From Acidobacteriota bacterium (GTDB lineage Bacteria > Acidobacteriota > Vicinamibacteria > Vicinamibacterales > 2-12-FULL-66-21), in assembly GCA_013362195.1 (NCBI GenBank), contig JABFWM010000202.1, forward strand, positions 1 to 30,060: DNA of 30,060 bases. Direction: 5' to 3'. Below are positions 7,128 through 15,600 of this stretch, piece by piece (position 1 is the stretch's first letter; every line of letters starts with the position of its first letter). Below the pieces are notes generated by a model, which made no database searches, had not been told where the DNA came from, and was given only the letters and a program-made list of their open reading frames with translations. The position numbers were made by a program, and so were the translations under genes.

Positions 7128-7724
7128 ATGGCGGACGTCCTTACCACATTGGAGTTCGTGGCAGACGGCTCGACAGCCATTCCGGTGGCGCCCCACACCG
7201 AACGGTTTGTGGCGGCCCACGCCGCTGACGACGGCCGGCTGGTGTCGGCCGCGCGCGACGGGGACCGCGGCGCGTTCGCGTCCTTGTACGAGCGCTATGC
7301 GCGCGTCGTGCATGGACTGCTGCTCGCGCGCGTCGGTCCCGAGCACGCCGAAGATCTCGTGCAGGACGTCTTCCTGATGGCGTGGCGGCGCCTCGACGAC
7401 CTGCGCGATCCGGCGGCGTTCGGCGGCTGGCTCGTGACAATCACGCGGAATCGCGCCATGGATTTTCACCGCCGTCCGACTGACTTCGTCGAACTGCCCG
7501 AGGATGTCCCGGTCGCCGACGATCCCTCGCAGCGCGCCGAGGCGCGCGCGGCGCTGGACGCGATTCGCGGACTGCCGGAGGCGTATCGCGAGACGCTCGT
7601 CCTGCGTCTTGTCGAAGGCTTGAGCGGGCCGGAGATTGCGTCGCGCACCGGGCTGACGCCCGCGTCGGTGCGCGTCAACCTGCATCGCGGCATGAAGCTG
7701 CTGCGCGAGAAGCTGCGACGATGA
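7128..7724 (+). CDS. ECF RNA polymerase sigma factor (RpoE-like)
   Basis: 198 residues. Region 2 reads FASLYERYARVVHGLLLARVG then HAEDLVQDVFLMAWRRLDDLRDPAAFGGWLVTITRNRAMDFHRR. Region 4 reads LPEAYRETLVLRLVEGLSGPEIASRTGLTPASVRVNLHRGMKLLREKL. It differs from the kinase-associated sigma at 470-1045 and belongs to the general RpoE-like group. Its stop overlaps the start of the FecR-like gene (ATGA, 7721-7724), so the two are translationally coupled and the FecR-like protein is the likely antagonist. There is no Shine-Dalgarno sequence before the ATG at 7128, and the heptamer array ends just upstream, so the promoter must lie in or beside the array. The first 30 residues are not conserved-looking and a later start cannot be excluded. 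Confidence 0.92.
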   Translation: MADVLTTLEFVADGSTAIPVAPHTERFVAAHAADDGRLVSAARDGDRGAFASLYERYARVVHGLLLARVGPEHAEDLVQDVFLMAWRRLDDLRDPAAFGGWLVTITRNRAMDFHRRPTDFVELPEDVPVADDPSQRAEARAALDAIRGLPEAYRETLVLRLVEGLSGPEIASRTGLTPASVRVNLHRGMKLLREKLRR

Positions 7725-8746
7725 GCGACGATCGGACGCGCGACGGGTATCTGTGGAGCGCGACGGGGGCGCCCGATCCGGAGATCGCGCGTCTCGAGGC
7801 GCTGCTGGCGGCCTACGCGCATCGCGGAACGCTGCCGCCGCTGCCGGTGCGCGCCCGCGGCCACCGCGTGTGGCGCGTCGTGCTGCCGGCGCTGACCGCC
7901 GCGGCGTCGCTCATGCTCGTGATCTCGGCGGCGTGGCTGGCGTCGGCGTCGCGGAACGCGGACCCGTGGGCGGTGCAAACGCTGGCGGGAACGCCCGCGG
8001 TTGCCGGGGCGCCGGTGGACGGACCATCGCGCCTCGCGGCCGGTCAGGTGCTCACGACGGACTCGGAGTCGCGCGCGCGGATTGCCGTCGGCCAGATCGG
8101 CCGGGTCGACGTCGAGCCCAACAGCCGGTTGCGGTTGATGCGATCGCGTCCGGGCGAACATCGGATGGCGCTCGACCGCGGCCGCATCGCCGCGCAGATC
8201 TGGGCGCCGGCGCGCTCCTTCTTCGTCAACACGCCCTCGGCCACGGCGATCGATCTCGGGTGCGCGTACACCCTCGACGTCGACGCGTCCGGCGGAGGCA
8301 TGATTCGCGTGACCCACGGGTGGGTCGCATTCGAGTACGACGGCCGCGAGTCGTTCATTCCGGCCGGCGCCGTCTGCGCGACGCGCCCCGGGTTCGGTCC
8401 CGGCACGCCGCGTTTTGCGGACGCGCCCGCCGCCTTCGAGCAGGCACTGCCGGTGCTCGACTTCACTGCCCCCGCCGATCCGCGGCGGGCCGAGGCGCTG
8501 CAGCGGCTGCTGGCGGCGGCGCGGCCACGCGACGGCCTGACCCTCTGGCACCTGCTGTCGAGGGGGCGTGCCGAGGAGCGCACGACGGTATACGATCGGC
8601 TCGCCACCCTGGTCCCGCCGCCGGCCGCGGCGTCGCGGGATGCGATCGCGCGCGCGGACCGGCGCGCGCTCGATGCGTGGTGGAACGAGCTTGGCCTCGA
8701 CAGCGCGTCATGGTGGCGCGTCTGGAAAAGCCCCTGGCGGGAATAG
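7721..8746 (+). CDS. FecR-domain membrane protein, putative anti-sigma factor
   Basis: 341 residues. A short N-terminal cytoplasmic part (1-46) could contact the sigma factor. One membrane helix follows (about 47-74, VWRVVLPALTAAASLMLVISAAW), then a periplasmic FecR-like beta domain: LAAGQVLTTDSESRARIAVGQIGRVDVEPNSRLRL, GEHRMALDRGRIAAQIWAPARSFFVNTPSATAIDLGCAYTLDVD, VTHGWVAFEYDGRESFIPAGAVCATRPG. The C-terminal 100 residues are helical and unassigned. FecR proteins transmit an outer signal to a partner ECF sigma factor; the ATGA overlap with the sigma gene supports that pairing. The next gene encodes a haem-binding protein 11 bases downstream. Confidence 0.88.
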   Translation: MSDDRTRDGYLWSATGAPDPEIARLEALLAAYAHRGTLPPLPVRARGHRVWRVVLPALTAAASLMLVISAAWLASASRNADPWAVQTLAGTPAVAGAPVDGPSRLAAGQVLTTDSESRARIAVGQIGRVDVEPNSRLRLMRSRPGEHRMALDRGRIAAQIWAPARSFFVNTPSATAIDLGCAYTLDVDASGGGMIRVTHGWVAFEYDGRESFIPAGAVCATRPGFGPGTPRFADAPAAFEQALPVLDFTAPADPRRAEALQRLLAAARPRDGLTLWHLLSRGRAEERTTVYDRLATLVPPPAAASRDAIARADRRALDAWWNELGLDSASWWRVWKSPWRE

Positions 8747-8757
8747 CCTCTCAGCCC

Positions 8758-9216
8758 ATGCGCGCAGCCCGGTACCTCCGCTGGTTCCTGGTGTCGATCC
8801 TCGTCCTCTTCATCGCCATCCAGCTTGTCCGGCCGGCGCGCAGCAACCCCGCGTCGAATCCGTCCGCCAACCTGATGGCACACGCGACGCCAGCGGTCGC
8901 GAAGATCTTCAGTCGCGCCTGCCGCGACTGCCACTCGAACGAGACGCAATGGCCGGTGTACAGCCAGATCGCGCCGATCTCGTGGCTGCTCGCCTACGAT
9001 GTCCGCGAGGGCCGCGATCACTTCAACTACTCGGAATGGACCTCGATCGATCCCGACGATCAGGACAAGCTGCTCGGCGGCATCTGCAGCCTGACCAGGC
9101 GGGGCCGCATGCCGATGCCGAAGTACGTGTGGATGCACCGCGAGGCCAAGCTCTCGGCGACCGATATCGAGGCACTGTGCGCGTGGTCGGAGAAGATGCG
9201 CGACACGATCCAGTAG
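8758..9216 (+). CDS. Haem-binding domain (Haem_bd) c-type cytochrome-like protein
   Basis: 152 residues from the ATG at 8758. A basic N-terminus and membrane helix or uncleaved signal (residues 4-24, ARYLRWFLVSILVLFIAIQLV) anchor it facing the periplasm. The single haem motif CRDCH is at 55-59 in ACRDCHSNETQWPVYSQIAP, followed by ISWLLAYDVREGRDHFNYSEW and a C-terminal MPMPKYVWMHREAKLSATD, where Met residues could give the sixth iron ligand. This matches the Haem_bd family of short monohaem proteins (usually about 150 residues). An alternative ATG at 8710 would overlap the FecR-like gene. It is probably part of the sigma/FecR operon, so haem redox state or electron flow might be the regulated process; this is inference. 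Confidence 0.88.
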   Translation: MRAARYLRWFLVSILVLFIAIQLVRPARSNPASNPSANLMAHATPAVAKIFSRACRDCHSNETQWPVYSQIAPISWLLAYDVREGRDHFNYSEWTSIDPDDQDKLLGGICSLTRRGRMPMPKYVWMHREAKLSATDIEALCAWSEKMRDTIQ

Positions 9217-9296
9217 AGGCGGCATTCACGCCCGGCGCCTCTGCAGAGGTGCCTGAAGAACGCCGGGTCCGCAGCTCGGGCCGCCGGGTGCAGAGC

Positions 9297-9308
9297 GGTC
9301 TTCAGACC
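9297..9308. terminator. Palindrome GGTCT-TC-AGACC after the haem-protein operon
   Basis: A perfect 5-base stem with a two-base loop sits 81 bases after the operon stop, flanked by imperfectly paired GCAG and CTGC. Related palindromes recur after two other genes in the window (11712-11728 and 22565-22580). There is no T-tract. The rest of 9217-9418 holds no gene. Confidence 0.4.
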
Positions 9309-9320
9309 AGCCCTGCATAT

Positions 9321-9332
9321 GTAGCGCGCTAC
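9321..9332. promoter_or_regulatory. 12-base palindrome upstream of the first PBP gene
   Basis: GTAGCGCGCTAC is a perfect palindrome about 87 bases before the PBP start. It could be an operator or hairpin for that gene; no clear -10/-35 pair is seen nearby. Confidence 0.3.
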
Positions 9333-9418
9333 GTACTTCCACCGCCCCTTAGCGTTGCCGAGCTGCGAATGTGACCCGCGCCACCAATTGAGGCCGGCCA
9401 AATCTCCGTTTGAAAACC

Positions 9419-11689
9419 ATGCGCGCTGGCACCTGCGTTGCCTTCCCAGCGCGCGTGGCGATGCGACGACGACTTGTTCTTGCGGCCGTGCTCACGTCCG
9501 CCGTGATCGTGTGGACGGGATCGCTCGCGGCGCTTGCGCTCGCGTGGCGGTTCGCCGGAGAGCTGGAGCGCGCGGCCGAGCTCGCGCACCTCGCGCCCCG
9601 GCCGCAGGCGACGATCGTGTACGACCGCCAGAACCATCCCGCGTTCTCTTTTTACATGGAGCAGCGCATCGACGTGCCCCTCGACCGCATGTCGCCGCAC
9701 CTCGTCCATGCATTTCTCGCGGTCGAAGATCGCCGCTTCTTCTCGCACCGCGGCCTCGATGCGATGCGCATCGTGAAAGCCGCGTGGCGCAACTGGCGGG
9801 CGGGCCGCATCCTCGAGGGCGGCAGCACGATCACCCAGCAGCTCGCGCGGGCCGAGCAGCTGACGCCGGCCCGCACCTTCAGCCGGAAGATTCGCGAAGC
9901 GGTGCTCGCGGTGCGGCTCGAGGAACGCTACTCGAAAGCGGAGATCCTGTCCGCCTATCTCAACACCGTGTACTTCGGCGACGGCTACTACGGCGTCGAA
10001 GCCGCGTCGCGCGGCTATTTCGGCAAACCCGCGTCGGCGCTGCAGCCGCACGAAGCGGCGCTGCTCGCCGCGATCGTCCGCTCGCCGTCGGGCTACTCGC
10101 CGTCGGCGGCGCCGAGACGCGCGCTGGCGCGGCGCAACCTCGTGCTGCGCTTGATGCGGACGGCCGGGCACCTGAGCGACGACGAGTATCACGAAGCGAT
10201 CGTGCGCCCGCTGCGCGCGAGCAGCGCGCCGGCCACGGTCACTGCGGCGGCGTCGCTCGACGGGCGGGGCTGCGGCCAGTACTTCCAGGAGGAAGTACGG
10301 CGCGAGCTGATGCAGCGATTTGGCGGCGCGCAGGTGCTGACCGGAGGGCTGCGCGTCTACACGGCCTACGACCCGGCGATGCAGTGCGACGGCGAGCGCG
10401 CCATTGCGGCGCGCATCGCGCAGATCGTGAAGGTCCACCCGAGAGCGCGCGATCTGCAGGGCAGCCTGGTGGCGATCGACCCCGCGTCCGGCGAAGTGCG
10501 CGCCGTGGTCGGCGGACGCGATTTCGCGGCCAGCAGCTTCGATCGGGCGACGCAGGCCCGCCGCCAGCCCGGATCCGCGTTCAAGCCAATCATCTATGCG
10601 GCGGCCATCGAGCGCGGCTACGCCCCCGGATCGATCCTGCGGAACCTCGACGAGCCGATCATGACCGCGCAGGGGCCGTGGCTGCCCGGCGGCGAGCACG
10701 AACAGCCGGAGTACACGCTGCGATCCGCCCTGAAAATCTCGAGCAACCGCGCCGCCGCGCAGTTGCTGCAGCAGGTCGGGCTCGGCGTCACCGAGTACTA
10801 CGCGCAGCGTCTCGGCATCGCGTCGCAGTTGCCTTCGGTGCCGTCGCTCGCGCTCGGCACCGGCGGCGTGACGCTTCTGGAACTGACGTCGGCGTATGGC
10901 GTCTTCGCCAATCAAGGGATCGCGGTGGCGCCGCATCTCGTCGTGCGCGTGGAGGACAGGAGCGGCCGCACGCTCTGGGAGGCGGCGCCGTCGCGGCGGC
11001 CGGTCTTGAACGCGTCGACGGCGTTTCTGATGTCGAGCATGCTCGCCGACGTGATTCAGTCCGGGACCGCGACGCCGGTGCGCGCCGCGGGGTTCCGCCT
11101 CCCGGCGGCGGGAAAGACCGGCACCACCGACGATTACACCGACGCCTGGTTCATCGGCTACACGCCGCGCCTCGTGGCCGGCGTCTGGTTCGGCATGGAT
11201 CGGCCGACCCCGATCATGAATCGCGGGTTCGCGAGCGTCGTCGCAGTACCCGCCTGGGCGCAGTTCATGAAGAAGGCGACCGCCGGTGACAAACCGGCGT
11301 GGTACGCGCCGCCGGCAGACGTCGAGAAAGTGGCGATCTGTCGCTTGAGCGGGAAGCTCGCGACTGACGCCTGCCGCCACGACTGGCGCGTGCCCGATCC
11401 GCTGCAGGAAGGAGACCCGCTCGCGTCCGCATCGGCCGACAGCGACACGCTCGCCTCCGCACCGAACGAGTCGCCGATGGTCTTCGAGGATTACTTCGCC
11501 GCCGCGAGCGCGCCGTCGGAGACGTGCGACATGCATGGTGCGGCACCGGCAGTGATCGACGGCATCGTCGGGTCGACGGGCCGGTACTCCATCGCGCCCG
11601 CGTCGCTTTCGTCATCGGCTGCGCGCTTGTACGTCGAGCGCATCCCGCGTGCTGACGGGACGACGCACTTCGTGGTCAAGCAGCGGTAG
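9419..11689 (+). CDS. Class A penicillin-binding protein (glycosyltransferase/transpeptidase)
   Basis: 756 residues from the ATG at 9419; ATG 9461 or TTG 9410 are also possible, and no Shine-Dalgarno sequence decides. An N-terminal membrane anchor (RRRLVLAAVLTSAVIVWTGSLAALALAW) precedes a GT51 domain with catalytic Glu in AVEDRRFFSHRG (about E103), GGSTITQQLARA, RKIREAVLAVRLEERYSKAEILSAYLNTVYFGDGYYGVE and EAALLAAIVRSPSGYSP. The transpeptidase domain has SAFK (S386), SSN (S441) and KTGTT (K566). It polymerises and cross-links peptidoglycan in the periplasm. The C-terminal 120 residues hold Cys pairs (ICRLSGKLATDAC) and a Ser/Ala-rich tail. It stands alone between an operon 5' and the convergent nei/lhr operon 3'. 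Confidence 0.93.
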   Translation: MRAGTCVAFPARVAMRRRLVLAAVLTSAVIVWTGSLAALALAWRFAGELERAAELAHLAPRPQATIVYDRQNHPAFSFYMEQRIDVPLDRMSPHLVHAFLAVEDRRFFSHRGLDAMRIVKAAWRNWRAGRILEGGSTITQQLARAEQLTPARTFSRKIREAVLAVRLEERYSKAEILSAYLNTVYFGDGYYGVEAASRGYFGKPASALQPHEAALLAAIVRSPSGYSPSAAPRRALARRNLVLRLMRTAGHLSDDEYHEAIVRPLRASSAPATVTAAASLDGRGCGQYFQEEVRRELMQRFGGAQVLTGGLRVYTAYDPAMQCDGERAIAARIAQIVKVHPRARDLQGSLVAIDPASGEVRAVVGGRDFAASSFDRATQARRQPGSAFKPIIYAAAIERGYAPGSILRNLDEPIMTAQGPWLPGGEHEQPEYTLRSALKISSNRAAAQLLQQVGLGVTEYYAQRLGIASQLPSVPSLALGTGGVTLLELTSAYGVFANQGIAVAPHLVVRVEDRSGRTLWEAAPSRRPVLNASTAFLMSSMLADVIQSGTATPVRAAGFRLPAAGKTGTTDDYTDAWFIGYTPRLVAGVWFGMDRPTPIMNRGFASVVAVPAWAQFMKKATAGDKPAWYAPPADVEKVAICRLSGKLATDACRHDWRVPDPLQEGDPLASASADSDTLASAPNESPMVFEDYFAAASAPSETCDMHGAAPAVIDGIVGSTGRYSIAPASLSSSAARLYVERIPRADGTTHFVVKQR

Positions 11690-11703
11690 CAGACACGTCC
11701 TTG

Positions 11704-11735
11704 GTGCAGGCCGGGTCTTCAGATCCCGCAGGCAC
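11704..11735. terminator. Palindrome between convergent PBP and nei genes
   Basis: CGGGTCT-TC-AGATCCCG (11712-11728, one bulged T) with outer GTGC/GCAC pairing forms a hairpin between two convergent genes. It resembles the palindromes at 9297 and 22565. No T-tract is present. Nothing else is seen in 11690-11792. Confidence 0.45.
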
Positions 11736-11792
11736 GTGCGGTACGGCGGCGCGCCTTCAGCCGGCACGAACTCGAAGAGGCGTCCCCGTCAA

Positions 11793-12623
11793 TCAACCGG
11801 TGTTCTGACACGCCGGACACCAATACGTCAGCCTGGCGTGCGGGCCCTGCGCCTTCACCCGAATCCGCGTTCCGCATCTCCGACACGGCTGCCGTGCGCG
11901 TCCGTAGACGTACAGGCGTTCGCCGGGGTCGGCGCGTCGGGTGGTGCGCCGGTAGCCCGTGTAGGTCACGATTCCGCCTCGGGGATCGGTGACGTTGGCG
12001 CGCAGGTACTTCCGCGCGGTGCCGACGATCCGCCGCAGCGCGTCGTCGTCGATGGTGGCGACGCGGGCGAACGGGTTGACGCGGCACAGGAACAGCACTT
12101 CGGATTTGTAGACGTTGCCCGCTCCCGCGACGATGCGCTGATTGAGGAGCGCGTCGCCGATCTCTCGATCGCCGCGCTCGCGGAAGCGGCGGACGGCGTC
12201 GTCTTCGTCGAAGTCGTCGGCGAGCAGCTCGGGCCCCATCTGCCGCAGGTCTTCCTGCCGCGCCATGCCGCGTGCGTCGAGAAACTCGGCGACCGGAACG
12301 TTGAACCCGACCGCCTCGAACGTGTCGGTGGCGACAACGATGCGCATGTCGCGGCGCGGCCGCTGCCACGGCTCGCCGCGGCGATAGATGTGCCAGCTCC
12401 CGTTCATGCGCATGTGCGTGCGCAGCACGCGCCCGCCGCTGAATCGCATCAGCAGGTGCTTGCCCGCCGCCGTGACGCTTTCGATCGTTTGTCCGGTGAG
12501 CGGGTGATCGTCGTGCACGCGCGTCAGGGCGGGGAAGACCGACTCGAAGCGGACGACCGGGTGCCCCGCGAGCGCGCGATGGAGGGTGCGCGCCGCGCGG
12601 AAGATGGTGTCCCCTTCAGGCAC
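11793..12623 (-). CDS. nei: Fpg/Nei-family DNA glycosylase (endonuclease VIII-like)
   Basis: 276 residues, full length. The mature N-terminus is PEGDTI with catalytic Pro2 and Glu3; Lys55 lies in TAAGKHLLMRF. RTHMRMNGSWHIY and the H2TH region GDALLNQRIVAGAGNVYKSEVLF follow. The C-terminus has a CxxC...CxxC zinc finger (CRRCGTRIRV, YWCPAC). The PEGDT start rather than PELPE marks the Nei/Nei2 branch: a bifunctional glycosylase/AP lyase removing oxidised pyrimidines. Its ATG at 12623 overlaps the stop of the lhr gene by eight bases, so the two are co-translated. The same lhr-nei2 neighbourhood is known in mycobacteria, which supports a shared DNA repair role. Confidence 0.93.
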   Translation of the reverse strand: MPEGDTIFRAARTLHRALAGHPVVRFESVFPALTRVHDDHPLTGQTIESVTAAGKHLLMRFSGGRVLRTHMRMNGSWHIYRRGEPWQRPRRDMRIVVATDTFEAVGFNVPVAEFLDARGMARQEDLRQMGPELLADDFDEDDAVRRFRERGDREIGDALLNQRIVAGAGNVYKSEVLFLCRVNPFARVATIDDDALRRIVGTARKYLRANVTDPRGGIVTYTGYRRTTRRADPGERLYVYGRARQPCRRCGTRIRVKAQGPHARLTYWCPACQNTG

Positions 12624-15600
12624 GCGCGGCCCTCGGCTCGATGGGGACTGCCGGCGGACGGCGCATCTGCAGGCCCATCGCCGAGGCGTTGAATCCGGCC
12701 TCGATCAGGAACGGCGTCACGGGATGCTCCAGCGGATCGCGGCCGTTGATCTCGGACACGAGCAGGCCTCCGCGCGCCTCGTCGCGCGCGAGGATGGCGA
12801 GCCGCGAGGCCAGCGCCCGTCCCGTGATCGATCGGGCGGGCTCGTCTTCCGGCAGAAAGACCAGCAGCTGTCGTGCGCCACGCGGGATATAGGCCGCCAG
12901 CGCGCCGTTCACGAGCACGACCAGTGCGCCCACCGTCCGCGTCGGCCCGCGTCCGGCCGCTTCCTCTGCCGCCGGCGCCTCCGGCCACTTCAGCGTCGTC
13001 CCATAAGGGTTTGCGGGATCGGTGGCCGCCATCAGGACCACTTCCGGTTCGTCGGGCGCGTCGCGCAACGAACGGAGCAGCTCGAGCGCGGGCGGCAACG
13101 CGAACTGCGTCGCGCCGACGCCGCCGACGAAGTAGCCGCGGCGGACCCGTCCGGCATCCTCGAGCGCCTTGAGCACGTCGTAGACGGCGCCGAAGCCGCC
13201 GGCGATCCCTTCGGTGGCCGCGAGGTCGCGCGTCACCACCCCGTAGCGCGCCAGCAGCTGCTGGGCGGTGGCCGTGGACCAGTGCGTGTCCGATGCCGCG
13301 GTCGGGACACGCTCCGCGAGCAGCGACCACCGGCCTTCGGCGGCGGGCGGCGCGACGCGGCGGCTGCGGAACGTGCGGGCGCGCGCCTGCTTCCGCGAGC
13401 GGCGCTCGGGCGCACGCGTGAAGGCCCGCAGCGCATGGAAGGTGTCGTTCGTGATGAGGCCCTTCCAGACGAGATCCCACAGCGCATTCACCGTCTCGCC
13501 GGGATAGCCGCCGCCCGCGGCATCATGCAGCGCGGCAAAGAACGATGCTCCGTACCTGGCCAGGTGCGCGGCGATCGCGGCCTCGCGCGGGGACGGCTCG
13601 GTGGTCACGGCGCCGGGACGCCACAGGCGGGCGAGATGATCGGTCAGGTAGAGCGCGACGCGCCCGTCGCGCTCGCCGATGGGTTCGACGCCACGCCACA
13701 CGACTTCGCCGGCGGCCGACAACGCGTCGAGATCGGCGGGCGTGTAGCCCTCGACGCGTGCGGCGAGGATCTCGGACTCGAGGATGGAGGCCGGCAGCGG
13801 CGCGCCCTGCAGGTTCTCGATCGCATCGAGCAGCGCGTCGAGGCCGGCGCGCCTGCGCACGAGCCCCTGCCACGACGTGACGAGCCGGGCCAGCACCGGC
13901 GGATCGACCGGCTCGACTTCCTTCCGCAGCTTCGCGAGCGATCGGCGGCGGACCGTCTGCAGCACGTCGTTATCGCACCATTCCCGTCCGCTGCCGCCAG
14001 GCCGGAATTCCCCTTCGAGCAGACGGCCGGCCGACGCCAGCGTCCGCAGCAGCGCTTCCGCGGTCGAGCGGCCGAGCGCGTACCGGGCGGCGAAATCGTT
14101 CGTCGTGAATGGCGCGTGGGTGCGGGCATAGCGCCGCGCCACATCGAGCGCCGCGTCGCGCGTGGGTTCCAGCAGCGACGCGGGCAGGCCGACTGGCAGC
14201 GGCACGCCGAGGGCATCGCGATAGCGTCCCGCGTACTCGACCGGAATGACCCGCGGCTCGCCGCCGACGGTGATCGACACGAGGCGGCGATCGCGCAGCA
14301 GGTCGTCGACGGCGGGTGCGGCGTCGATGATCGATCGCGCGCGGATTTCGTCGAGGGTCAGATCGCCGAGGTGGAGCAGCAGGTCGTGCACGCCGTCGGT
14401 CGATCGCGCGCGATACCGCTCGTCGAGGTGCTGCAGCTGCCGCTCGACGTCGGCCAGCGCGTCGGCGTCGAGCAGCTCGCGCAGCTCCGCGTCGCCCAGC
14501 AGCTCGCGCAGCTGCGCCTGGTCGATCGACAACGCCTGCGCGCGGCGCTCCGCGAGCGGCGCGTCGCCGTCGTAGATGTAGTTGGCGACGTAGCCGAAGA
14601 GCAGCGCCGAGGCAAACGGCGACGGCATCGACGAATCGGCGGTCACGGTTCTGATCTCGCGCAGCTCGATCCGTCGCAGCGTGTCGACGAGCGCCGGGAT
14701 GTCGAACACGTCGCGGAGGCATTCGCGATAGGCTTCGAGAATGATCGGAAAGGAGCCGTAGCGGGTGGCGACGGCGAGCAGGTCGGCGGCGCGCTTGCGC
14801 TGCTGCCAGAGCGGCGTGCGGCCGCCGGGCCGGCGGCGCGGCAGGAGCAACGCCCGCGCGGCGGCCTCGCGGACCTTGGCCGCGAACATCGCGGTGCTTC
14901 CCAGCTGCCGCACTACGAGCGCTTCCGCTTCGTCCGACGCCGGTACCAGCAGCGCCGGGTCGGGCGGCGCGTCGGTCTCCGGAAACCGCGCCACGAACCC
15001 GTCGTCGGTCCACATCGTCTCGACGTCGAGGCCCGTTTCGGCGCGGGCGCGCTCGACGACGGCCATGGCCCAGGGCGCGTGGATCCGGCCGCCGAACGGC
15101 GACAGCACGCAGAGTCGCCAGTCGCCCAGCTCGTCGCGCGTACGTTCGATGACGATGGTGCGATCGTCGGGCACCGCGCCGGTCGCGGCGGCCTGGTCGG
15201 AGAGATAGCGCACCAGGTTCTCGGCGGCGCGCGCGTCGAGATCGTGATGCCTGGTGAGCCGCTGCACCGCGGCGGCCGGCGGCATCTGCCGCAGGCTTCG
15301 TACGAGCTCGCCGATGTGGCGGCCGAGTTCGAGCGGGCGGCCCGTGGCGTCGGCCTTCCAGAACGGCATCTTGCCGGGTTCGCCGGGGGCGGGCACGACG
15401 ATCACCCGATCGTGCGTGATCTCTTCGATGCGCCAGGTCGAGGCGCCGAGCAGGAACGTTTCGCCGACGCGGCTCTCGAACACCATTTCCTCGTCGAGCT
15501 CGCCTACGCGCGCCCCGGGTCCGCGTTCGCCGCGCAGGAACACGCCGTACAGGCCCCGATCCGGAATCGTGCCGCCGTTGACGACGGCCACGCGCCGGGC

